Below are positions 9,658 to 20,457 of a stretch of DNA of 64,000 bases, piece after piece; the stretch's first letter is position 1; each line of letters starts with the position of its first letter. A program made the position numbers and the translations under genes. The notes beneath the pieces are model-generated. The model had not been told where the DNA came from and ran no database searches. It saw nothing but the letters and a program-made list of their open reading frames with translations. This stretch comes from Hydractinia symbiolongicarpus. Lineage: Eukaryota; Cnidaria; Hydrozoa; Anthoathecata; Hydractiniidae. Location: assembly GCF_029227915.1 (NCBI RefSeq), contig NC_079875.1, positions 31,751,501 to 31,815,500 on the forward strand, in the 5' to 3' direction.

Positions 9658-12600
9658 TTATATACTCAGTTCTCTTTTCAGTGCGTCACAATACTTTAAA
9701 ATTGTTAGTACTTTTTCATATTTAATGCATTCTTCTTCGTTTTTTGGTTTTAACGTTAACGCAGTAGCACTTTTAATACAGTTTATTTCTAAAGTTTTTA
9801 TTTCTGTTCTTTTTTTTTCCTCTATAAGTTTAAGCTTAACTTCTACTTCTGCCACAACAAGACCATATTCACACTTCGTGTTATCACTTCTACTTGCCTT
9901 CATTTGCTTTCTCAATTTGTCATATTTCCACACAAGAGGAATATCGCCAATAACTGTTTTTAGCATTAAAGATGTTTTTGACAAATTTGAGGTGGATGAA
10001 TTAAAAACAAATTTTGGTGGTTGAAATATTAAGCCAGTAATGTTATCTTTCTTTGAATCTTTACCTGGTTCTGTTGTGTTAGCTGGTAAAACTTGTGGAG
10101 ATAATGGTAATTGTTGGATAATACTTTTTTTTGGTGTGGATGATTGTTATGGCGGAAACAGGGGCAGATGTGTTTGGTGGGTATCTGAAACTTTTTGAAT
10201 TGTTGAAGTAGCTATGTTGGTGTCGTCAGCATAATTTTTATAAATCTTGAGGGTTTTTATTGTTACAATTTCGCTGTCTACAGTAACCTTCAACGCAGGT
10301 ACTTTGTGAATATTCATTAAACATTTTTCCCACAATCTAAAAGCACAACATTTTTATATTATATTCAGTTTTTCATAAGGTCTTCCTGTTTTGTTGTTGT
10401 TGTGTTTTTTTTATTCAATTTTGGTCAGGGACTGTCTCAAACTTATTTGTATGCAATACACACAACTTGTGTAATAAACTTTGTTTGTTTGATAAAATCA
10501 ACACTACACATTCTTGAAAAATAGTGCATAGAAATTGAAACAACAATTCATTGGTGACACTTAAATTGCTGAATTACAAGGCCTGATTATCTCTTAAAAT
10601 AAAACAGAGAGTGTGTGTGTCTGTGACAGGCAAAATTAATGTGTTCATTTTTCTTTGATGTGACCGAAAAACTTCTCAAATTTTAAATTTTCAGACGTTA
10701 CGGCGTAACGTCAATATTACTACTTTAACGTCAATATCTTACTTTAAATTAAAGTTATTAATTATTTCCATGGACCTTATTGACTAGTATATATATTAAC
10801 TAATGAAGTAACTTATAGTAAATAGACAATACCGTTGAAGGTTCTGTTCTTCTTTTTGCAGAGTTGACGATCGGTAGTGGTGCAGTTGCAGCATACTGTC
10901 ATCTGGTTGATCCTGTACATTCTTAAAAAAGATGCCTTCCCTTGTTTCTTGCCACCACTTATGGGTATCCAACAAGAAGTCTGCTATTCTTTTCAAGTAG
11001 GATTCGTGATCTCTTGGATATTTCTCTATCCAGTGGAATGGTATCAACGTTCCTATGAATTTAATGGAAGCAATTACACAAACTCTTTAGTAAGTAGACA
11101 CTGGAGTCAAGTTAAATTTCCACCTACATGATGTTTCAAAATAGAATTAGAATAAGGAGGAATGATTTGTTTTGAATGGACATTAAATTGATGTGATTTG
11201 TTCCAAAACTACAGAAATATGTTAGTGGAAATTTGGCTCAAGACCATCATCTAAATTTAAAAAAAATTGACCAAAGTTTTTATTTATCTGAGAATACATT
11301 TGATCTTACACGTGCATACAAACAGCTAAATGACTGAATCAAATGAATTATTTTTTTATTTACCTGTTAATGTTTTCTTTATTGTTTGATAAAGAGATTC
11401 AAACATGTTATCATGGTGATCTTCTGGTATATTACCTTCTCCTACTTTTGCCGATGCTTGTACCCTAATTAGAGCATTACAAATTACGTTTTCTGTGTGG
11501 TTGTTTGACGTAAGTTTGGTCATGGTTTTTATAGGATTAAAAAAAGCTTCCTCCTTTTCTGTGTTAGCTGTGCGACCAGAAACAATGCGCAATTGTGTAC
11601 TTGAATGCCTTATCAGTGAATGATAATAGACACCAAAGAATTTTCTAGATTTTAGGGATTTCAGTTTTCCACGTAGATTGATTTTTATTATCATTGCATG
11701 CACATGTGTTGCATTTACTAACCGCAAGATGTTTTGAACGTTTCTTTTACTGTCTGGCAGGTACAACAGTTCCATAATTTCACAAAGTGACTGGAGCAAT
11801 GTTGATGTGAAATGTCCTATAAAGGATTAATCATTTTTAAAGCTAAAAAAGTACAATTGTCAAAATATAAATACTATAAAGAGTTTTGGGAGTTATTCTG
11901 TTTCTAAAATTTTTGAGATTTTAATAATTTTTGCCAATAACTGAAGGATATTTAAGATATAAAAAATTTGAAACGAGATCGATATTTACCCTTCAAATTA
12001 TTCAATGCCCAGTTCGTAACAATTAGCAAACTTTTACGATAGTCTGAAGAATTTTTAGCTTCTTTGTTGTTAAATGAAGCATCAATCACTGCTAGTAATT
12101 TTGCCTTTTTTTCCTGTACATGATGCGGTAGCTCACAGTAGATGTTTTTTATGTGATTTGATACATCATGTAGGGGCTCATTGTTCAACACTTCATATTT
12201 CTCTAAGTTAAGTTCTGACAACGAGCAATTGTGTTTGCCAAACACCAATGCCGGAAGTCGTTGAATGCTGGCTGATACCATCTTGTAGAGAAAGATGCTT
12301 TAAATTGAAGGTATGTACGAGACTAGCAACACAATCTGCATGCACCGGACACGAGAAGCAAAAGAATTTTGCTGACCTGATTCAAATGAAGCTGCAGGAC
12401 TATCACCCTTAAAGAAACGCATAACATCGATAATGTCATATCCAATCCTTTCTTCCATGGCCATGATGTCCTTAATACGTTCATTCGAATATAGAATTTG
12501 TTGATCTGTGGAAGGGCATCTTGCCAAGAGGTAAAGCTCCGGTTTTTCCACAATGGCTTGTACATTTATCCTTATATTGGTATTTAAATAATATTCTTCG

Positions 12601-13262
12601 TCGGTTAGGAACAAAGCAGGATTGTACATGCATGACACAAGCATTAAAAGGTGACTATGACTAGCAATCGAGGATCCATCATGCTAAAATATTAAGTGAT
12701 GTCGTCTTTCAAAACATTTCAAAGAATGTTTTAATTTCTCAAAACAGCTTTCAGAATTGTATTCTCCAATTCTTTTTAAATGTTTTATAACGTCATCTTT
12801 CGACATGTTGTCGTAATCAGCATCTGAACTAATAACAAAAAAAATGTTTGTTAAGATCTTTGAAATTTTTTAGACTTATCAATAGGTTAACCTTAACATT
12901 CATTATTTCTCCTGAAAGATAAAAGAAATTGTGCAAGCTAGCCACTAGCCCAAAATTATTGAAAATAAAGGACTACTAAAAGGATCAAACAGTAAGATAA
13001 TAACCTAAATCTCATGAAGGGTAGATGTTTTTGTAGCATGTCTTCCCGTATTTTCTTTAGTGACATTTTTCGTCCACTCACTTGCACTGTTTCCTCCATA
13101 ATTTTGTTTTCTTTTATAACCACCCTGGTGAAATTTTGTGGAATTAGAAGTTCACCAAGTGAGTATTCTCCATTCAAAATTTTCCCTTTTAATGTCTCAT
13201 TTACTTTGTCATTCGTTGCATCCACTGGTAGGGAAATATCCTTAAAGTTGTTGATGTTGAGT
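9658..13262 (-). pseudogene. Decayed multi-exon gene of unknown, probably transposon-related family
   Basis: Exons in transcript order: 13262-13005, 12828-~12300, 12281-11990, 11816-11364, ~11090-10833, 10336-9658. Most borders have GT/AG and compatible phases. Blocks include GRKMSLKKIREDMLQKHLPF, YNPALFLTDEEYYL, RFFKGDSPAASFESG, a Cys/His cluster (CFSCPVHADC), EPLHDVSNHIKNIY, LYLPDSKRNVQNILRL, FFGVYYHSLIRHSSTQLRIV, SGRTANTEKEEAFF and a C-terminal Lys/Glu-rich, possibly coiled-coil tail. I remember similar uncharacterised predicted proteins, often in many copies, from cnidarian genomes, but cannot name a function. Lesions: TAG at 12684-12686 (relatives have Trp), frameshifts near 12370 and 12290, and TAA at 10147-10149 with the frame open on both sides. 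It could be the cargo or transposase of a DNA transposon; no terminal repeats were found. Confidence 0.6.
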
Positions 13263-13404
13263 CTAAATATGTAAAGTCTTGTAAAAAAATTGTACAATTA
13301 ATATGTCTCTCGCGAAACTGCGTTTTTTTCGCCTTACTCTAGTAAAACTGTCGTCTAGATCATTTGATGTGACGCAGCATTTATATCTTGCTAAATCGCA
13401 CCCG

Positions 13405-13757
13405 CTAAACGATAGAAGTTTTTTCATGACCTGCCCATGATTTCTTGGCAGTGACCCTAAATAGCATATAAATAAATATTAAAGTCGTTGATAATAAATA
13501 AATTATTACATGCCTTAATAATTTTAAATTTCTTATGTCAAAAAGACATGTTATATACATGATTTTTGCTTGCGCTGGAAATAAATTGTTAAAAACATTT
13601 TGCCAAGTATACTGACCGTTCATATTTCTTAGTTTATGTCGCCTTGCTAGATCGGCAAATTTAATTTGTTTTCGTCTGCATAGCCCTGGACTTCCTCCAG
13701 ACACTCTTTTTTGTTCCACTGGAAGTTTTCCAGTGGTCCAGTATGATCGTATGGTCG
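13405..13757 (-). pseudogene. Possible N-terminal exon of the unknown gene
   Basis: A basic open stretch after an acceptor-like TTTTTGTAG near 13757 reads GKLPVEQKRVSGGSPGLCRR then KQIKFADLARRHKLR. It is followed by a donor-like GTCAGT near 13616. The composition resembles the basic N-terminus of the gene at 9658-13262, but the phase does not join exon 14016-14194, so the connection is unproven. 13405-13600 is AT-rich with no clear coding content. Confidence 0.35.
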
Positions 13758-14015
13758 TTTTAAGCCCTACAAAAAGCGTACATTACCCTTGTTTCTGTGT
13801 CTTAGGGAGACAGGGACTCCATAGGCGCTATAAAAAATATTGCAATTAAATTAACGCACATTCGACAGTTTTTATGATATCAACATTTTTATTAGAATTA
13901 CTGCAAAGTACTGAAATGTTAAAAATTTAAACAGCAAATTATTAAGTTAAGGTCGTTAATTCTTGTGTGTTTACTGTTTTAGATGTCGAAATTGGTTACT
14001 AATGAATCTGGTTAC

Positions 14016-14873
14016 CGTTCAACTGCTGTTTCTGACCATTGATTCTCAATATCTTTTTTAACGGTGCGCAAAAGATCACGTTTTTCGTTTTCGTCTTTCT
14101 CCAGTACCAACGTTTTAAACTGGGATGTAAATGACGTATTGTACTTAGATGCAAACTCGTCATCAAGTACGCATACTGCATTGTCAAGTCGATTCTATAT
14201 ATACGTTAAAAAATAGTTTTTATATGTATGTAGCTCAATTTATTTTATTGTATTATTTAAATTTAATGATAAAACAACAAACCTTAATTTCTTTTTTCCG
14301 GAACAAACCACTTTTTTCGGCTTTAATTTTTAACGACGCCTTTTTAACGGGAAATAACGTCAGCTGCTGTAGGTGCTGTTCTTGACAACCAAGGCAGTTT
14401 TGGAAAGTGTATTTTTTCTTTTTCTCTGGTGTTAAATTGAACCAAGCTTGCAGAGAAAAACATTCTAATAGCTGGTCTCTCAAGGTCGGGTTACGTTTTG
14501 CTAATCCACGGACATTTTCGACTATTTTTGGAAAATTGCGTATAAAGGTCTTGTAGTCGACAGAGTTAACAATGTCACCATATTTCTGCTTTAATTCCCT
14601 GTACCTGTAGTTATAAACACGACCATTAAATACTTTTTTATTTTCGCTCTGAATTTGTTGTAGTGGTGTATCTGTTGTCAAAATGACGTACGATCCTATT
14701 TTCACAAAACCACAACTAAGCGGATCAATAATCGACATTTTCGCTACATTTACGATACCGCCACTAAAATTTCTGCTATTCCTTCCCGCCTTGAAAAAAA
14801 TATCGTATTTTGCCGCCCTAGCAATACGCAAACGTGATTGGACAAAATAGCAATTTCGTTCCCAAAGCATCAC
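14016..14873 (-). CDS. Two spliced exons of an unrecognised protein
   Basis: Exon 14873-14283 encodes about 197 residues including KSGLFRKKEIK at its end, then a donor (AAG-GTTTGT). Exon 14194-14016 begins after TATATAG and stays open in phase 0 (NRLDNAVCVLDDEFASKYNT) to a donor GAACG-GTAACC. The first exon has many Tyr/Arg/Lys, a YRELKQKYGDIVNSVDYKTF block and a Cys pair (NCLGCQEQH). No family is recognised. It lies upstream, in the same orientation, of the decayed gene at 9658-13262 and may be its 5' part or a second gene of the same element. The joint open frame and splice signals argue for a real transcript. Confidence 0.45.
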
Positions 14874-15339
14874 AGTTATAGAGACAGGACACTGGAAACG
14901 AGGGTGTTACATAGCAGAATGCATTTCGTTGCGCGTCTACTTTATTCTGTTCGTTACAACGAGCCAATCATGGACGAGTATTCCAGTGTACCAGTTACTT
15001 TGTCGCTGTATAGCTCAGACCCGGGTGAAAAACAACAAACGAAAAAAATAAAATAAGCAACAGAAATTTAATAATATTAATATGCCAAATAATAATATAC
15101 CTGATAGCTTCTTTTTTTTTAATTAGTGTTTTTGTGCTATTAGATCTTTTCAAAATTCTTGGATGAGCCATAAGAAAAAAAAGTAACAAAATAAAAAACA
15201 GCTGGCTAGCTATACAAGAAAATAAATTTGACATTGATGTATTTCCTAGTAGAATATGATAAATATCAGTAGATTCAATAGCTATACGAAAGTATGGTTT
15301 TTAAAAATAACCATAACCAATAAAATAATTGAAATTAAA

Positions 15340-15390
15340 CTAGTCGTTAGCCCGTGGAAAAATCCACGGGTTCGCCCGTCCTTTTTCTAG
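15340..15390 (-). mobile_element. Helitron-like 3' terminus
   Basis: Read on the minus strand, an 8-bp-stem hairpin (CCCGTGGA / TCCACGGG, 15351-15370) is followed by 11 nt and the end CTAG, with T as the next flanking base. This is the classic Helitron 3' end (hairpin, 10-12 nt, CTRR, inserted before T). It is nearly identical to the terminus in the three satellite inserts at 55860, 56875 and 60248. The body would extend to the right, but no matching 5' end was found. Confidence 0.6.
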
Positions 15391-18300
15391 CATGCGAATT
15401 ACATTTACAAAACAAAGTAAAGAATATTAAAAAATCAACATCTATACATAGATTTTTTTTAGGAAACATTTCAAGCTGAAATTAAAAACCACATGTTTTG
15501 ACTTTCACCTATGTTTTATTTTTATGTGTCTAGTATTTTCTGAAGTATTTTTTTACATTTTACAATTTTTAATGAAGTTCTTGCAATTATAAAAAATATC
15601 CGGTTTGACATTTTGAATTCCCGTCCGGGATGTGATATGTACTTCATGAGTCTTTATCTATTGATGACATCGTCGTTTGTTGCAATTATAACTAATACAT
15701 TAATTTTAATACGTTACACGTTTCGGTTTGAGCTTATTGTAAAAATACTTAAAATCGCGTACAATTATCCACTGCGTTTTATAACGGAATACCTTTCAAA
15801 CGTTTTTCTTGCATTAAGTGAATAGTCAACAGCAACAACTTCATGTAAGTTAGTTGCAATCGTACTTTTGGAAATTTAGTTGCTAAATTAGGCATCAATA
15901 TATTCTAGCATCTTGTTTAGACAAATATTGTAAAAAAGTAAGAGAAAAAATTATGCCAGCAAGGGGTTTGACTATTTTTTTCTTGTGTTGCGCTACAAAA
16001 ATTTAATTTTTGACAGTGAACATTCTGCATGTGCAGCTCGAATACAAGGTCACCCAGGAACCTAAGGTAAAACATTAAATGTCAATTGACAAATTAAACA
16101 TCACAACGTCAATAACATTATTTCACGTCGATAGATTAATTTAAAGTAAGTTTAAAGACCATTACGATCCTATACATTTTCTTTTTCAGTTCTACGCGAT
16201 GGACAAATAATTTGTATACATTGGCGAACTTTTTCTGACGTGAGAAAAACTTCTAATCTTTGTATCGTCTTAACTGTTCGTTTAAAGCACGTTTCTATAC
16301 ATTACTTTGATCAGCGGTCTACGCAACGCAACGGGTACACAAACATCTAAAAATATCTCGATGTGCTGGCAGGTCTTTCCTGACGTCAAAATTTAAGTGA
16401 TATTTTCTTAGAATTTCTCACGAAACTTACCGACAGTTGTGAAGAAAATACAATATAATTCATAACTGGCTACATAATTTATAGCCCTTTGATTATCGAT
16501 TATTGGATTGCATGTTTGCAAATTGCAGTCCGCGCGTTAAGCGATGTTTTATATTCACCGCAATTTTCATTTAAGACAGACAAACGAGCTAACTGTTATC
16601 AGATTGTAATTTTTCCAGTTCATGGATGCTATTCTTGATACTAAGCATATCTATAAAATACATTACCTAATATGTTAAAAATTACTAGTTGTATATAATG
16701 TGAACAAATTCGCTTATAGTATTTGGTTAGTGGTTAGTGCTCAAACAAGACTCAAACGAATAAACCTAACCAAATGAACGTAGATAGCTCGTTATATTTG
16801 CGGAGTAAGTTTGAAGAGCATGGTAGAACAACACAAGTAATACATAATTTTATAGTAATATTTAGTTGGTTTGAGTTTTTTCCAGACAGATAGATTGTTA
16901 TCTTGTGTAGAACCATGTTAGTAACAACGTGACCAAACCATTATCCAACACGACACAACTATTCAAATATCGTCATTACAGATGCAATGTAAGCGAAGCA
17001 ATAGTGACTTTTATTATTTTGCCCTCAACAACACAGAACACCTGCATCAAGTCAGTTTATTGCCGCACAACAAAGGCTCTGAAACAGTTTAACAGACATT
17101 GGAAGCTGTTTAATACTGTTTAATAAGCTATTAAACTGATTAAATTTCGATTTTCACATAAATTTAAAAACTCCGTTGTAATGTAAAGCTTGCAATAATT
17201 TCCGAATTGGACTGCAATCTATTTGCTTGCACCCATAAGTCTAGAGATCTTTGTCATAACATTTTATACTTGCAGATATTCGAATTGACACTATGATCGG
17301 ACCTTCCATGTCACTGATTATCCATTTGTTTTATATTTTTATCTAAATATAATACAAAATAAATAAATAAAGTTTACAGATAAAGAATTGCAAATATTAT
17401 ACTGAAAAAACATTTTTATTCGTCAATCGCTATAAGAAACAGCACATTTTACAAACAGTAATCTCTTTTTTACCTTAAAAAAACTCTTTAGAAATGTGAA
17501 CATCCATGAACGGAAAATCAATCTGTCAAATGTCGAGAAAATTTTGTGTTTGAACTAAAAACAGGACGCGCGGACTGCATTGCACAAACATTCTTCGTAC
17601 AATTATCAACAAAATCACGACTTTGCTCGAGTGAACCGAAAAAACATAGATATAAACGTGTGGGAACAATTACTTGGACGATAAGGAAGGACTTTTAGAA
17701 GGAATTTTAAAAGGAAGTGAAATGCAAAATTCGATTATTCGATTTTTTGCCTACGAAAATAAATTTGAATGCTGCTTATAAACATTTTTTTTAATTACCC
17801 AATTCCATTGTTTAAACGCTGATCAAGAAATTTATAGGATCACGTGGTTTGAACGAAGGGTTGTTTACATTCTCAAGGTACAGGAGTATTTTTATTAATG
17901 CAATCAGTCTTTTTATAACAGATGTATTAACCCTGTTAGCCCAGTTATGAAATATTAATTTAAATTGTTACTTCCATTCGTTTCCATGTTGTTCAACGTC
18001 AATTTATTGTACCAGTCGATAAGCCTCGTAGAAAAATCTTTTGTTGTTTTAAGTGTTTGGCTGATGTCAGCAGTGTATATATAAAAATAATTTGGCGAAA
18101 TTTGTTTGTCCGTTGCCGTAATATGTTGAGCTTGAAACGCTGATTCAGGAAATGTACAGAATCTTGTGTTTTTGACGAACAGTTAGGGAGATACAAGCAG
18201 GAAAACGTATAGGCTAAATTTTGACGAACGGTTACGTCATCAATCCATCTGTTTCGAAAGAAATGTAATAGTTCTATTTCGGTCCCGTGGGAACCCTAGA

Positions 18301-18912
18301 TAGCAAAGCAGAAGATGACGTCTGTTACTTCCACTTTTTCGTAATAATATGATAGATTGGGTCCGGGCCAACCCTTTCTGTTTTTAAAGAATTGTATATG
18401 GTTATGACACTTACTCATAGCTGAATGTTTAATTTTTGGCTATTCTCAAAGCTACCGCTTAAGTTCTTAATAAAAAATTTTTATCGGGAAAATATGACAA
18501 CTTTCGTTAAAATTATCTTTATAATAAGAAACCAACAACAACTTTTTTTAACCAGTAAATTATTCTGTAAAATTTAGGCACGTGATTTACCAATTTTCCT
18601 CTCTCGTTTGCGAGAAAACAATAACTTTTACTCAACGAATTATTAACTAATCAAATAAAATAAAAAAATGTTTTTTTAGCCAATCATAGAAAACACAAAA
18701 GCTGTTTGCATTATGTGAAGTTGCACTCGTCTCTCAGTAGGAAAAAGTAACATAATATATTTCGTGTAGATTAACCAATCAAAAACGGTAAAAACTCAAT
18801 TATCTCCCTGTAACGCCTGTTAAAGGTTCGAAAAATAAATACTGGTATGTAACGTAGCCAGATAATTCAAAAGATGCTGTTCTTAAATAGTTCTCTTTAC
18901 AAAGGAGCCAAA
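15391..18912. other. AT-rich gene-poor stretch
   Basis: Only short open frames occur here, none with recognisable protein character. A single motif near 15960 (AGCAAGGGGTTTGACTA) is shared with the tandem repeats at 4534-4810. No RNA gene or array was recognised. Confidence 0.5.
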
Positions 18913-19038
18913 ATGTTCGTTTTGATGGCAATAATATGGATGGCGATAAAAAAGAAAGCTCTTCAATTTGCTGAAAGTTTTGATCTTACAAATTTTTAAG
19001 CGTTAGATGGATGGCTGAAGAAGTAGAAAGAAAGGTAA
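18913..19038 (+). pseudogene. Relic of a pogo/Tigger-type transposase DNA-binding domain
   Basis: The frame from ATG 18913 reads KKKALQFAESFDLTNF, stop, ALDGWLKK, stop, KER, stop. The pattern A-x-x-F ... F-x-A-x-D-G-W-L-K/R-x-F/W-K-x-R is the CENP-B-type helix-turn-helix of pogo/Tigger transposases. Two internal stops and the short length make it a fossil. It is too short to link to the intact-looking element at 34844-37512. Confidence 0.5.
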
Positions 19039-19262
19039 GAAAATAAATACATTCTTGCTCGTAACAAAAGTTAGTTCCTTGCAATGATCCCCTTTTAAAT
19101 TATATGTTATGTTTTTTTAAATTGTCTACCATACACTTTTGTTCTGACAGTTGGATAATGAAAGGCGTTGCTTCTGCAGTAATAGTGATAACGCATTTTT
19201 CTTAGGGATCGGCACGTGAAAATAAAAAAGTCGCCTTAACTCGAGCTAATATCATTTTTGTC

Positions 19263-19332
19263 TAAGTTTAAATTAACGGGGGCTTCGTTTAAGTCGTTCG
19301 ACTTAAACGAAGCCCCCGTTAATTCAAACTTA
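19263..19332. repeat. 70-bp near-perfect palindrome
   Basis: Arms 19263-19296 and 19299-19332 (34 bp each) are reverse complements with one mismatch, separated by TT. The core is GGGGGCTTCGTTTAAGTCG and its complement. It could be two abutting terminal inverted repeats of a very short MITE, or a MITE that has lost its interior. It would extrude as a cruciform. Confidence 0.9.
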
Positions 19333-20379
19333 AGTCGAACTGTTTTCTCTAGTCCCTTGGAGGTTCGTGTTACCGGGATGTAACTGTATTATTGTAACAC
19401 AGAAGTATAGTTATTATAGTAATAAAAACGCTTGTTATAGAAACGTTTGATACGTCCCCAGCTCACACGGTCACAAAAAGCCGTAGAATGCAATTTTAAA
19501 ATAAATACATCTCCGTTCTAATTATATATTTTTTAGCGCGTGAGAAAGTTTGCAATAGTACGGCGGATAAAAATGGTTTTAATAAATAATCAAGGAAGAC
19601 AAAAAAGGGTCAATCAGGACAAATTAGCCGAAAATGATAATCCTACATGCTGTTCATAAAACGGCGCTAAAAGACTCATAGAAATTCATTTGAACAGAAA
19701 TACTTTAAGAACTTAAGTATTCAATTCAATAACTGAAATGGACAATTCTGTCTGTTTTAAGATAAATACGGCTTTGTGTTTTAGCTTTTGTAACTAGCTG
19801 CAACATCTCCTATTGCATCTAGTGAGAAAAGGTTCGATAAACATTGTTTGTTGTAACAAGATCGAAACATGGAGACCCGCAAGGATGCAAATAGTAAAAA
19901 TTTCAATAGAGGAGTTCGACCAGTGTGCCCCAATGTTTGAGAAAAGCTGAAATTTTTTGAAAATAATAATTATTGTGCGCTGTAATATAAGTTTAGTAAA
20001 ATCGAAACTGCTAATTCTTCTCTATGCTGAATTTCTAATGCCCAGTTATCAAAGGGTGATTAAGCATTTGACAGCCATACAGAACGTTACATAATGATTC
20101 TATTCTATAGTACTGGAATCAGAACACCTAACATCGTGAGCGCGACATTATTACAGCAAAACCGGTCTGGACGTTAAAGAATTTTGAACATACCACATTT
20201 TGATTTATAGACAAATGCTATAAACAAAATGACAAACTTGCATTTGTTGGTACGATTTTTTTGTTTATTTAAAAGACGATTCATACAAATAAGCCAAGCT
20301 AATATTTGCATTCTTTTTTGGTTTAATAAGTACTTTCGTTTAGATCTTCGCGAAAAGCAAAACAAAAAATACTAAGGGA
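19333..20379. other. No gene recognised
   Basis: AT-rich sequence with short frames only. Nothing was recognised. Confidence 0.5.
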
Positions 20380-20457
20380 GAGGAAGCCTTTGACGACGTT
20401 ATTTTTACGGACGAATCCGATATTATGATGAATAACTACGGAATTTTAATAAATACG
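20380..20457 (+). pseudogene. Relic of a Tc1/mariner-like (DDE) transposase
   Basis: A short open stretch reads FDDVIFTDESDIMMNNYG. F-D-D-V-I-F-T-D-E-S/C is the second catalytic block of Tc1/mariner-type DDE transposases that I recall from cnidarian sequences. No other domain is preserved around it. Confidence 0.4.
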
